Source: Apoderus coryli (lineage: Eukaryota > Arthropoda > Insecta > Coleoptera > Attelabidae). From it: a DNA stretch of 64,000 nucleotides. Location: positions 5,714,860 through 5,778,859 of the forward strand of contig OU452199.1 in NCBI GenBank assembly GCA_911728435.2, read 5' to 3'. The notes under the pieces were generated by a model. That model worked only from the letters and a program-made list of their open reading frames with translations. It did not search any database and was not told where the DNA came from. The translations under genes were made by a program, and so were the position numbers. How positions within the stretch are numbered: position 1 is the stretch's first letter; every line of letters starts with the position of its first letter. Positions 21,163 through 31,028 of this stretch are shown one piece after another.

Positions 21163-21239
21163 TTTTAATGATGATTGTTCTCACTGACCTGTTCTGACTA
21201 AATTTTAATTGATGACATAAGAACGGCCAACTGACTTCT
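21163..21239 (+). ncRNA. Box C/D snoRNA, family A copy A3
   Basis: C box 21168-21174, D box 21231-21234. D guide intact; D' guide CACTGACCTGTT has one mismatch to 18S. Confidence 0.85.
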
Positions 21240-21399
21240 AATAATATTTTTATTTTGTTTCAAATATTTTAATAATTTCCCATTCTTAGAATTATGTTTG
21301 TTTTTAGGAGACGCATGCTTCTGCCTTCTGCAAATCATTTATATGTGCGGTACTGGGAAGAGCAATTCATAGTAAGTAGATTAGTATTTCAAGCCTATT

Positions 21400-21980
21400 T
21401 AACTTATGGTGAAAGTTGTATTAGGCTCTTGATCTTATTTTATATTTAGATTTCCACGAGCTATATACGGCTGTTTGATCCGTCCCCAAATGCAAAGACA
21501 GGCAAATCGTTGAATAACGAATGTTGAATTATACTAAATACATCTAAAAATTGTAGCTCAGCTTCAGCCTGTAAGTCCATTGAAACAATATAGAGGGAGT
21601 CACATTCTAGTTGGCTAATTGTTGTTAGTCTTTATACATTTTTAATGATAATGTTGATTTAATGAAAAGATGTAAGTTAATTCTGTGCTTTGATAACAAT
21701 AGAATTTATACAGAACTTAGGATACCTCTTTAATCTGGGTGATTTTGTCTTTTGTTAAACAAAGAATCGTCAGCAGTAAATTTGTTTTTAATACTATAGA
21801 ATCATCTGTTTGTGTTCTTTATACTCTCAACAATTTTTTTTCACAACGATAAAAAATAAGTGCATAATTAGGCATCTCTTTCCGTTTGGGGACTGAACAC
21901 TGAACAGCCTTAATATATCTCTCGAATTTTCCCGTACGTATGTATTATGTATGCAACAATATGTGTTCGTGATTGTTTTT
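21400..21980 (+). repeat. snoRNA-free host-gene module, copy 1
   Basis: An exon beginning ATTTCCACGAGC after TATTTAG is followed by about 480 bp of intron shared with 24570-25135 and 26910-27470. The module contains ACAATA (a possible H box) and a conserved hairpin-prone stretch around TTTGTTAAACAAAGAATCGTC. It could hide an H/ACA snoRNA, which I cannot confirm. In this copy the expected donor GTAAAT reads GCAAAT. Confidence 0.5.
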
Positions 21981-21981
21981 A

Positions 21982-22048
21982 TTAATATGATGAGAACTTT
22001 AAAAAGAGAAATAAATCCATGTTTTTTACCAAAAGGATTCTCAACTAT
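21982..22048 (+). ncRNA. Box C/D snoRNA, family C copy C2 (D box mutated)
   Basis: C box 21987-21993. The D box position (22040-22043) reads CTCA instead of CTGA, which should abolish fibrillarin-complex assembly. Probably a dead copy. Confidence 0.7.
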
Positions 22049-22219
22049 ACAGAGATTAATAATTACAATATTTTGTCAGTGAATGATTATTAATGTGTTG
22101 TTTATTTTGTTTTTATAGTTACCAAACTGATGTTTCTTGGAATGTATGCTACAAATTGCAAGCAGTTTTACCTTTTAATGGTAAGCTTCATAATTTTTTA
22201 ATAGTAATGTATTTATTCG

Positions 22220-22294
22220 CATTTCTATGATGACTGTAGTTACCGCCCCAGGCTGAAATCAAAGTGTTGATTGGTATAAGATTCTGATGAAATG
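22220..22294 (+). ncRNA. Box C/D snoRNA, family B copy B1
   Basis: C box 22226-22232, D box 22284-22287, terminal stem CATTTC/GAAATG and 28S guide intact. Confidence 0.88.
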
Positions 22295-22575
22295 ATTACA
22301 TAATAAGTATGTTTTTAATAGTTTAATTAAAAACGTAAAAATATTGGATATAAAGAAATTGTATTAGTTGAGCTCTAAATTATTTGAAAACTTTCAATCA
22401 AGAATTATGACTGTCAAGTTCCAATTTTAATTCGTTTTGTATTATTTTCAGATCAACTACACTACTACATGAAATCGGAAATTGAAGTCCCCGAAGTGGG
22501 GGTAACAAAGGTACGATTTTAAAGTTAATACTTTCATTTTCTAACTGACATTCTATTTAAACTTTGTTGACAAAT

Positions 22576-22652
22576 TTTTAATGATGATTGTTCTCACTGA
22601 CCTATTCTGACTAAATTTTAATTGATGTCATAAGAACGGCCAACTGACTTCT
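22576..22652 (+). ncRNA. Box C/D snoRNA, family A copy A4
   Basis: C box 22581-22587, D box 22644-22647. D guide intact; D' guide carries the same two changes as A2 (CACTGACCTATT), so A2 and A4 share a common block duplication. Confidence 0.85.
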
Positions 22653-22852
22653 TATAATATTTTTATTTTGTTTCAAATGTTTTAATAATTTCCCATTCTT
22701 AGAGTTCTGTTTGTTTTTAGGAGATGCATGCTTCTGCCATCTGCAAATCATTAATATGTGCGGTACTTGGAAAAGCAATTCATAGTAAGTAGATTAATAT
22801 TTCAAGCCTATTTAACTTATGCTGACATTTTATTTAAAGTTTGTTGACAAAT

Positions 22853-22929
22853 TTTTAATGATGATTGTAATCGCAGACCTGTTCTGACTAAATTTTTATT
22901 GATGACATAAGAACGGCCAACTGACTTCT
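22853..22929 (+). ncRNA. Box C/D snoRNA, family A copy A5
   Basis: C box 22858-22864, D box 22921-22924. D guide intact; D' guide has a change TCACAG to TCGCAG that still allows a G-U pair. A solo LTR inserted 23 nt after the D box pushes the 3' splice site about 450 nt away, which may impair processing of this copy. Confidence 0.82.
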
Positions 22930-22947
22930 AATAATATTTTTATTTTG

Positions 22948-23319
22948 TGTTGGAATATTTTGGTATATAAGGGCATTGTCCTATTCAATGGCCTGCAACT
23001 TGTTTATATTAACACACTTCATATTCTACTTGGTGTGTTATTGTATTTCAATAATTATATCATATAACCCAAGATTGCTTTCTGTTTGGTTTTTGTTTAT
23101 GTTAACTCTCTAAACATGTCAACGACTAATATTTTGAAGAAGGCTGAATGTACAAGTTTTAATTTAGATGTCGAAAGAGAAGTGAACTCTTAGTTAGTCA
23201 GATGATTGTATTATTAGAGAATAGTCGAGGATAGAAAAAGCTATTGTATTTAACGGATTAAATTCAATTATTTGTATTATTTTCGGGTTTTATTTGAATT
23301 TACTGTTATTATCCTTACA
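22948..23319 (+). mobile_element. Solo LTR of a retrotransposon
   Basis: 372 bp starting TGTTGG and ending TTACA, flanked by the 4 bp direct repeat TTTG (22944-22947 and 23320-23323). The same position in sister introns reads ATTTTGTTTCAAAT without interruption, which confirms a clean insertion. It contains TATATAAGGG near the start. No internal coding region remains, so LTR-LTR recombination removed it. Confidence 0.85.
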
Positions 23320-23505
23320 TTTGTTTCAAATATTTTAACAATTTCCCATTCTTAGAATTATGTTTGTTTTTAGGAGACGCGTGCTTCTGCCTTCTGCAAA
23401 TCATTTATATGTGCGGTACTTGGAAGAGCAATTCATAGTAAGTAGATTAATATTTCAAGCCTATATAACTTATGCTGACATTTTATTTAAAGTTTGTTGA
23501 CAAAT

Positions 23506-23576
23506 TTTTAATGATGATTGTAATCACAGACCTGTTCTGACTAAATTTTTATTGATGACACGGCCAACTGACTTCT
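23506..23576 (+). ncRNA. Box C/D snoRNA, family A copy A6 (D guide deleted)
   Basis: C box 23511-23517, D box 23568-23571. Six bases (TAAGAA) are missing before CGGCCA, so the 18S TGGCCGTTCTTA guide is reduced to six pairs. The D' guide ACAGACCTGTT is kept. Confidence 0.8.
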
Positions 23577-23777
23577 AATAATATTTTTATTTTGTTTCAA
23601 ATATTTCAATAATTTCCCATTCTTAGAATTATGTTTGTTTTTAGGAGACGCATGCTTCTGCCTTCTGCAAATCATTTATATGTGCGGTACTTGGAAGAGC
23701 AATTCATAAGTAAGTAGATTAATATTTCAAGCCTATATAACTTATGCTGACATTTTATTTAAAGTTTGTTGACAAAT

Positions 23778-23848
23778 TTTTAATGATGATTGTAATCACA
23801 GACCTGTTCTGACTAAATTTTTATTGATGACACGGCCAACTGACTTCT
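23778..23848 (+). ncRNA. Box C/D snoRNA, family A copy A7 (D guide deleted)
   Basis: C box 23783-23789, D box 23840-23843. Same deletion as A6, identical across the snoRNA. Confidence 0.8.
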
Positions 23849-24049
23849 AATAATATTTTTATTTTGTTTCAAATATTTCAATAATTTCCCATTCTTAGAA
23901 TTATGTTTGTTTTTAGGAGACGCATGCTTCTGCCTTCTGCAAATCATTTATATGTGCGGTACTTGGAAGAGCAATTCATAAGTAAGTAGATTAATATTTC
24001 AAGCCTATATAACTTATGCTGACATTTTATTTAAAGTTTGTTGACAAAT

Positions 24050-24120
24050 TTTTAATGATGATTGTAATCACAGACCTGTTCTGACTAAATTTTTATTGAT
24101 GACACGGCCAACTGACTTCT
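24050..24120 (+). ncRNA. Box C/D snoRNA, family A copy A8 (D guide deleted)
   Basis: C box 24055-24061, D box 24112-24115. Same deletion as A6 and A7; unit spacing is 272 bp in all three. Confidence 0.8.
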
Positions 24121-24320
24121 AATAATATTTTTATTTTGTTTCAAATATTTCAATAATTTCCCATTCTTAGAATTATGTTTGTTTTTAGGAGACGCATGCT
24201 TCTGCCATCTGCAAATCATTAATATGTGCGGTACTTGGAAGAGCAATTCATAGTAAGTAGATTAATATTTCAAGCCTATATAACTTATGCTGACATTTTA
24301 TTTAAAGTTTGTTGACAAAT

Positions 24321-24397
24321 TTTTAATGATGATTGTAATCACAGACCTGTTCTGACTAAATTTTTATTGATGACATAAGAACGGCCAACTGACTTCT
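24321..24397 (+). ncRNA. Box C/D snoRNA, family A copy A9
   Basis: C box 24326-24332, D box 24389-24392. D guide intact and full length again; D' reads ATCACAGACCTGTT, perfect for 18S. Confidence 0.87.
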
Positions 24398-24569
24398 AAT
24401 AATATTTTTATTTTGTTTCAAATATTTTAACAATTTCCCATTCTTAGAATTATGTTTGTTTTTAGGAGACGCATGCTTCTGCCTTCTGCAAATCATTTAT
24501 ATGTGCGGTACTTGGAAGAGCAATTCATAGTAAGTAGATCAATATTTCAAGCCTATTTAACTTACGGTG

Positions 24570-25135
24570 AAAGTTGTATTAGCCCTTGACCTTATTTTAT
24601 ATTTAGATTTCCACGAACTATACGGCTGTTTGATCAGTCCCCAAATGCAAAGACAGGTAAATCGTTGAGTAACGAATGTTGACTAAGAATTAATACTAAA
24701 TACATCTAAAAATTGTAGCTCAGCTTCAGCCGTAAGTCCATTGAAACAATATAGAGGGAGTCACATTATAGTTGGTTAATTGTTGTTAGGCTTTATACAT
24801 TTTTAATGACAATGTTGATTTAATGAAAAGATGTAAGTTCATTCTGTGCTTCGATAACAATAGAGTTTCTACAGAACTTAGGATACCTCTTTAATCTGGA
24901 TGATTTTGTCTTTTGTTAAACAAAGAATCGTCAGCAGTAAATTTGTTTTTAATACTATAGAATCATCTGTTTGTGTTTTTTATAGGCTCAACAATTTTTT
25001 TTCACAACGATAAAAAATAAGTGCATAATTAGGCATCTCTTTCCGTTTGGGGACTGAACCCTGAACAGCCTTAATATATCTCTCGAATGTTCCCGTACGT
25101 ATATATGTATGCAACAATATGTTCATGATTGTTTT
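24570..25135 (+). repeat. snoRNA-free host-gene module, copy 2
   Basis: Second copy of the module described at 21400, with exon ATTTCCACGAAC and a normal GTAAAT donor. Conserved except for scattered substitutions. Confidence 0.55.
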
Positions 25136-25137
25136 TA

Positions 25138-25207
25138 TTAATATGATGAGAACTTTAAAAATTAGAGAAATAAATCCGTGTTTTTAGCCAAAAGGATTCT
25201 GAACTAT
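25138..25207 (+). ncRNA. Box C/D snoRNA, family C copy C3
   Basis: C box 25143-25149, D box CTGA 25199-25202. Guide TAGCCAAAAGGATT as in C1; target unknown. Confidence 0.75.
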
Positions 25208-25386
25208 AAAGTGATTAATAATTACAATATTTTGTCAGTGAATGATTATTAATGTCTTGTTTTTGTTTGTTTTTAGTTTTTATAGTTACCAAACTGATGT
25301 TTCTTGGAATGTATGCTACAAATTGCAAGCAGTTTTACCTTTTAATGGTAAGCTTAATAATTTTTTAATAGTAGTTTATTTATTCG

Positions 25387-25461
25387 CATTTCTATGATGA
25401 CTGTAGTTACCGCCCCAGGCTGAAATGAAAGTGTTGATTGGTATAACATTTTGATGAAATG
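25387..25461 (+). ncRNA. Box C/D snoRNA, family B copy B2 (D box mutated)
   Basis: C box 25394-25400 and 28S guide at D' intact, but the D box (25451-25454) reads TTGA instead of CTGA. The terminal stem persists. Probably not stable as a snoRNP. Confidence 0.7.
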
Positions 25462-25708
25462 ATTACATAATAATTGTATGTTTTTAATAATTTGATTAAA
25501 AATATTGGATATAAAGAAATTGCATTAGTTGAGCTCTAAATTATTTGAAAACGTTCAATCAAGAATTATGACTGTGAAGTTCCAATTTTAATTCGTTTTG
25601 TATTATTTTCAGATCAACTACACTACTACATGAAATCGGAAATTGAAGTCCCCGAAGTGGGGTAGCAAAGGTATATTAATAATTTTTTTATAATAATTTA
25701 TTTATTGG

Positions 25709-25783
25709 CATTTCTATGATGACTGTAGTTACCGCCCCAGGCTGAAATCAAAGTGTTGATTGGTATAAGATTCTGATGAAATG
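25709..25783 (+). ncRNA. Box C/D snoRNA, family B copy B3
   Basis: C box 25716-25722, D box 25773-25776; guide and terminal stem intact. Confidence 0.88.
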
Positions 25784-26037
25784 ATTACATAATAATTGTA
25801 TGTTTTTAATAATTTGATTAAAAACGTAAAAATATTGGATATAAAGAAATTGCATTAGTTGAGCTCTAAATTATTTGAAAACGCTCAATCAAGAATTATG
25901 ACTGTGAAGTTCCAATTTAATTCGTTTTGTATTATTTTCAGATCAACTACCACTATACAGAAAATAGGAAATTAAAATCCCCACAGTGGGGTAGCAAAGG
26001 TATATTAATAATTTTTTTATAATAATTTATTTATTGG

Positions 26038-26112
26038 CATTTCTATGATGACTGTAGTTACCGCCCCAGGCTGAAATCAAAGTGTTGATTGGTATAAGAT
26101 TCTGATGAAATG
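26038..26112 (+). ncRNA. Box C/D snoRNA, family B copy B4
   Basis: C box 26045-26051, D box 26102-26105; guide and terminal stem intact. 329 bp after B3. Confidence 0.88.
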
Positions 26113-26389
26113 ATTACATAATAATTGTATGTTTTTATTAATTTGATTAAAAACGTAAAAATATTGGATATAAAGAAACTGCATTAGTTGAGCTCTAAAT
26201 TATTTAAAAAGCTCAATCAAAGATTATGATTGTGGAATTCCAATTTTAATTCGTTTTGTATTCTTTTCAGGTCAACTATCATTATACATGAAATCGGAAA
26301 TTGAAGTCCCCGAAATGGGGTAACAAAGGTACGATTTTAAAGTTAATACTTTCATTTTCTGACATTCTATTTAAACTTTGTTGACAAAT

Positions 26390-26466
26390 TTTTAATGATG
26401 ATTGTAATCACAGACCTGTTCTGACTAAATTTTTATTGATGACATAAGAACGGCCAACTGACTTCT
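26390..26466 (+). ncRNA. Box C/D snoRNA, family A copy A10
   Basis: C box 26395-26401, D box 26458-26461. Both 18S guides perfect. Confidence 0.87.
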
Positions 26467-26666
26467 AATAATATTTTTATTTTGTTTCAAATATTTTAAC
26501 AATTTCCCATTCTTAGAATTATGTTTGTTTTTAGGAGACGCATGCTTCTGCCTGCTGCAAATCATTTATATGTGCGGTACTTGGAAGAGCAATTCATAGT
26601 AAGTAGATTAATATTTCAAGCCTATTTACCTTATGCTGACATTTTATTTAAAGTTTGTTGACAAAT

Positions 26667-26743
26667 ATTTAATGATGATTGTTCTCACTGACCTGTTCTG
26701 AATAAATTTTAATTGATGACATAAGAACGGCCAACTGACTTCT
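26667..26743 (+). ncRNA. Box C/D snoRNA, family A copy A11
   Basis: C box 26672-26678, D box 26735-26738. D guide intact; D' guide has the CACTG variant with one mismatch. Confidence 0.85.
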
Positions 26744-26909
26744 AATAATAGTTTTATTTTGTTTCAAATATTTTAACAATTTCCCATTCTTAGAATTATG
26801 TTTGTTTTTAGGAGACGCATGCTTCTGCCTTCTGCAAATCATTTATATGTGCGGTACTTGGAAGAGCAATTCATAGTAAGTAGATTAATATTTCAAGCCT
26901 ATTTAACTT

Positions 26910-27470
26910 ACGGTGAAAGTTGTATTAGCCCTTGACCTTATTTTATATTTAGATTTCCACGAACTATACGGCTGTTTGATCAGTCCCCAAATGCAAAGAC
27001 AGGTAAATCGTTGAATAACCAATGTTGACTTAGGAATTATACTAAATACATCTACAAATTGTAGCTCTGTAAGTCCATTGAAACAATATAGAGGGAGTCA
27101 CATTATAGTTGGCTAATTGTTAGTCTTTATACATTTTTAATGATAATGGTGATTTAATGAAAAGATGATGTAAGTTCATTCTGTGCTTTGATAACAATAG
27201 AATTTCTACAGAACTTAGGATACCTCTTTAATCTGGGTGATTTTGTCTTTTGTTAAACAAAGAATCGTCAGCAGTAAATTTGTTTTTAATACTATAGAAT
27301 CATCTGTTTGTGTTCTTTATATGCTCAACAATTTTTTTCACAACGATAAAAAATAAATGCATAATTAGGCATCTCTTTCCGTTTGGGGACTGAACCCTGA
27401 ACAGCGTTAATATATCTCTCGAATTTTCCCGTACGCATATATGTATGCAACAATATGTTCGTGATTGTTT
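26910..27470 (+). repeat. snoRNA-free host-gene module, copy 3
   Basis: Third copy of the module at 21400. A deletion removes part of the CTCAGCTTCAGCC stretch before GTAAGTCC. Confidence 0.55.
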
Positions 27471-27473
27471 TTA

Positions 27474-27540
27474 TTAATATGATGAGAACTTTAAAAAGAG
27501 AAATAAATCCATGTTTTTTACCAAAAGGATTCTGAACTAT
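27474..27540 (+). ncRNA. Box C/D snoRNA, family C copy C4
   Basis: C box 27479-27485, D box CTGA 27532-27535. Guide variant TACCAAAAGGATT shared with C2, but the D box is normal. Confidence 0.75.
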
Positions 27541-27710
27541 AAAATGATTAATAATTATTACAATATATTGTCAGTGAATTATTATTAATGTGTTGTTTAT
27601 TTTGTTTTTATAGTTACCAAGCTGATGTTTCTTGGAATGCTACAAATTGCAAGCAGTTTTACTTTTTAATGGTAAGTTTCATAATTTTTGAATACAAATT
27701 TATTTATTCG

Positions 27711-27785
27711 CATTTCTATGATGACTGTAGTTACCGCCCCAGGCTGAAATCAAAGTGTTGATTGGTATAAGATTCTGATGAAATG
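27711..27785 (+). ncRNA. Box C/D snoRNA, family B copy B5
   Basis: C box 27718-27724, D box 27775-27778; 28S guide and terminal stem intact. First unit of the tandem array. Confidence 0.88.
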
Positions 27786-28039
27786 ATTACATAATAATTG
27801 TATGTTTTTAATAATTTGATTAAAAACGTAAAAATATTGGATATAAAGAAACTGCATTAGTTGAGCTCTAAATTATTTGAAAACGCTCAATCAAGAATTA
27901 TGACTGTGAAGTTCCAATTTTAATTCGTTTTGTATTATTTTCAGATCAACTACCACTATACACGAAGTAGGAAATTAGAATCCCCACAGTGGGGTAGCAA
28001 AGGTATATTAATAATTTTTTATAGTAATTTATTTATTCG

Positions 28040-28114
28040 CATTTCTATGATGACTGTAGTTACCGCCCCAGGCTGAAATCAAAGTGTTGATTGGTATAAG
28101 ATTCTGATGAAATG
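28040..28114 (+). ncRNA. Box C/D snoRNA, family B copy B6
   Basis: C box 28046-28052, D box 28104-28107; intact. Confidence 0.88.
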
Positions 28115-28368
28115 ATTACATAATAATTGTATGTTTTTAATAATTTGATTAAAAACGTAAAAATATTGGATATAAAGAAACTGCATTAGTTGAGCTCTAA
28201 ATTATTTGAAAACGCTCAATCAAGAATTATGACTGTGAAGTTCCAATTTTAATTCGTTTTGTATTATTTTCAGATCAACTACCACTATACAGGAAATAGG
28301 AAATTAAAATCCCCACAGTGGGGTAGCAAAGGTATATTAATAATTTTTTATAGTAATTTATTTATTCG

Positions 28369-28443
28369 CATTTCTATGATGACTGTAGTTACCGCCCCAG
28401 GCTGAAATCAAAGTGTTGATTGGTATAAGATTCTGATGAAATG
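28369..28443 (+). ncRNA. Box C/D snoRNA, family B copy B7
   Basis: C box 28376-28382, D box 28433-28436; intact. Confidence 0.88.
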
Positions 28444-28696
28444 ATTACATAATATTGTATATTTTTAATAATTTGATTAAAAACGTAAAAATATTGGATA
28501 TAAAGAAATTGCATTAGTTGAGCTCTAAATTATTTGAAAACGCTCAATCAAGAATTATGACTGTGAAGTTCCAATTTTAATTCGTTTTGTATTATTTTCA
28601 GATCAACTACCACTATACACGAAGTAGGAAATTAGAATCCCCACAGTGGGGTAGCAAAGGTATATTAATAATTTTTTATAGTAATTTATTTATTCG

Positions 28697-28771
28697 CATT
28701 TCTATGATGACTGTAGTTACCGCCCCAGGCTGAAATCAAAGTGTTGATTGGTATAAGATTCTGATGAAATG
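28697..28771 (+). ncRNA. Box C/D snoRNA, family B copy B8
   Basis: C box 28704-28710, D box 28761-28764; intact. Its intron tail carries the variants TTTCATT and TTGCATAT shared only with the B11 unit. Confidence 0.88.
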
Positions 28772-29026
28772 ATTAAATAATAATTGTATGTTTTTAATAA
28801 TTTCATTAAAAACGTAAAAATATTGCATATAAAGAAACTGCATTAGTTGAGCTCTAAATTATTTGAAAACGCTCAATCAAGAATTATGACTGTGAAGTTC
28901 CAATTTTAATTCGTTTTGTATTATTTTCAGATCAACTACCACTATACAGGAAATAGGAAATTAAAATCCCCGCAGTGGGGTAGCAAAGGTATATTAATAA
29001 TCTTTTAATAGTAATTTATTTATTCG

Positions 29027-29101
29027 CATTTCTATGATGACTGTTGTTACCGCCCCAGGCTGAAATCAAAGTGTTGATTGGTATAAGATTCTGATGAAAT
29101 G
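29027..29101 (+). ncRNA. Box C/D snoRNA, family B copy B9
   Basis: C box 29034-29040, D box 29091-29094. CTGTTGTTACC variant ahead of the guide; the pairing core is unchanged. Confidence 0.88.
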
Positions 29102-29355
29102 ATTACATAATAATTGTATGTTTTCAATAATTTGATTAAAAACGTAAAAATATTGGATATAAAGAAATTGCATTAGTTGAGCTCTAAATTATTTGAAAAC
29201 GCTCAATCAAGAATTATGACTGTGAAGTTCGAATTTTAATTCGTTTTGTATTATTTTCAGATCAACTACCACTATACACGAAGTAGGAAATTAGAATCCC
29301 CACAGTGGGGTAGCAAAGGTATATTAATAATTTTTTATAGTAATTTATTTATTCG

Positions 29356-29430
29356 CATTTCTATGATGACTGTTGTTACCGCCCCAGGCTGAAATCAAAG
29401 TGTTGATTGGTATAAGATTCTGATGAAATG
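29356..29430 (+). ncRNA. Box C/D snoRNA, family B copy B10
   Basis: C box 29363-29369, D box 29420-29423. Same CTGTTGTT variant as B9. Confidence 0.88.
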
Positions 29431-29684
29431 ATTACATAATAATTGTATGTTTTCAATAATTTGATTAAAAACGTAAAAATATTGGATATAAAGAAATTGC
29501 ATTAGTTGAGCTCTAAATTATTTGAAAACGCTCAATCAAGAATTATGACTGTGAAGTTCCAATTTTAATTCGTTTTGTATTATTTTCAGATCAACTACCA
29601 CTATACAGGAAATAGGAAATTAAAATCCCCACAGTGGGGTAGCAAAGGTATATTAATAATTTTTTATAGTAATTTATTTATTCG

Positions 29685-29759
29685 CATTTCTATGATGACT
29701 GTAGTTACCGCCCCAGGCTGAAATCAAAGTGTTGATTGGTATAAGATTCTGATGAAATG
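29685..29759 (+). ncRNA. Box C/D snoRNA, family B copy B11
   Basis: C box 29692-29698, D box 29749-29752; intact, with the B8-type intron tail. Confidence 0.88.
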
Positions 29760-30013
29760 ATTAAATAATAATTGTATGTTTTTAATAATTTCATTAAAAA
29801 CGTAAAAATATTGCATATAAAGAAACTGCATTAGTTGAGCTCTAAATTATTTGAAAACGCTCAATCAAGAATTATGACTGTGAAGTTCCAATTTTAATTC
29901 GTTTTGTATTATTTTCAGATCAACTACCACTATACACGAAGTAGGAAATTAGAATCCCCACAGTGGGGTAGCAAAGGTATATTAATAATTTTTTATAGTA
30001 ATTTATTTATTCG

Positions 30014-30088
30014 CATTTCTATGATGACTGTTGTTACCGCCCCAGGCTGAAATCAAAGTGTTGATTGGTATAAGATTCTGATGAAATG
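30014..30088 (+). ncRNA. Box C/D snoRNA, family B copy B12
   Basis: C box 30021-30027, D box 30078-30081; CTGTTGTT variant. Its intron tail is replaced by unrelated sequence from about 30103. Confidence 0.87.
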
Positions 30089-30102
30089 ATTACATAATAA
30101 AT

Positions 30103-30262
30103 TAAAGAACTAATCCATGTGATGCAGTGGAGTGTAATCTAATTACAATGAAACAATTTCGTCGTCTCCACTAATGATTTTAAAAATCTTTATTCAAAGG
30201 GACATGTTTCGGAGTCCCAGCTTCATCATCAGCCTGGAAGGCAACCATACAAAATTTAAAGC
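30103..30262. repeat. Inserted fragment with a hammerhead-like core
   Basis: This stretch interrupts the usual B-unit intron tail. On the minus strand it contains CTGATGA (226-232 of 30200s, i.e. 30226-30232), a 4 bp stem II with loop CTGGGA, GAAA (30207-30210), a minimal ACATGT stem III and GTC, in the order of a hammerhead ribozyme. Stem I is only three adjacent pairs (AGG/CCT) followed by an internal loop and UUC/GAA. Confidence 0.5.
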
Positions 30263-30441
30263 TCAATCAAAGATTATGATTGTGGAATTCCAATTTTAAT
30301 TCGTTCTGTATTCTTTTCAGGTGAACTACCACATAGAGGAAATCGGAAATTGAATTCCCCGAAGTGGGGTAAAAAAGGTACGATTTTAAAGTTAATAGTT
30401 TCATTTTCTTAACTGACATTTTATTTAATTTGTTGACAAAT

Positions 30442-30518
30442 TTTTAATGATGATTGTTCTCACAGACCTGTACTGACTAAATTTTAATTGATGACATAAG
30501 AACGGCCAACTGACTTAT
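30442..30518 (+). ncRNA. Box C/D snoRNA, family A copy A12
   Basis: C box 30447-30453, D box 30510-30513. D guide intact; D' guide ends TGTA rather than TGTT, a mismatch next to the box that leaves the rest of the 18S pairing. Confidence 0.85.
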
Positions 30519-30794
30519 AATAATATTTTTATTTTATTTCAAATATGTTAATGATTTCCCATTCTTAGAAGTATGTTTGTTTTTAGGAGACACAGGCTTC
30601 GACAAATCATTTATATGGGTGGTACTTGGAACATTGATTCATGGTAAGTAGCTTCATATTTCTAGCCTGTTTTACTCATGTTAATCGTTGTATTAGCCCT
30701 TAAGTTTATTTTATATTTCCATGTGATTTAATATATTTCTCGAATATTCGCGTTCGTTTGGATGTATCCAACAATATTTTCGGGATTAATTTTA

Positions 30795-30864
30795 TTAATA
30801 TGATGAGAACTTTAAACATTAGAGAAATAAATCCATGTTTATAGCCAAAAGGATTCTGACATTG
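30795..30864 (+). ncRNA. Box C/D snoRNA, family C copy C5
   Basis: C box 30800-30806, D box CTGA 30856-30859. Guide TAGCCAAAAGGATT conserved although the surroundings have diverged, which argues for selection on the guide. Confidence 0.77.
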
Positions 30865-31028
30865 AATTTATAATAATTATAATATGTTCACATAAAGAAC
30901 GACGTTTAATATGTTCTTTCATTTGTTTTTAGATCTGGTTCATGTTGCGTCGAGTGTATAGGACTTATTTGATGGCCGCTTTGTTAAATGTAAGTTTAAT
31001 AGTATATTGTAATGTAATTATTTATTGG

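Larger units (their letters stand above)
27711..30088 (+). repeat. Tandem array of eight exon + snoRNA B units (about 329 bp each)
   Basis: snoRNA B copies start at 27711, 28040, 28369, 28697, 29027, 29356, 29685 and 30014: steps of 328-330 bp. Each unit contains the snoRNA, an intron tail and one spliced exon. The exon alternates strictly between ACACGAAGTAGG and ACAGGAAATAGG types, giving a two-unit (about 658 bp) period on top of the 329 bp one. Near-identity indicates recent unequal exchange. Confidence 0.92.

Noticed and set aside
27711..30088. CRISPR-like array of regular repeats
   Set aside because: Period and composition match exon plus snoRNA units in a eukaryotic gene; there are no unique spacers.
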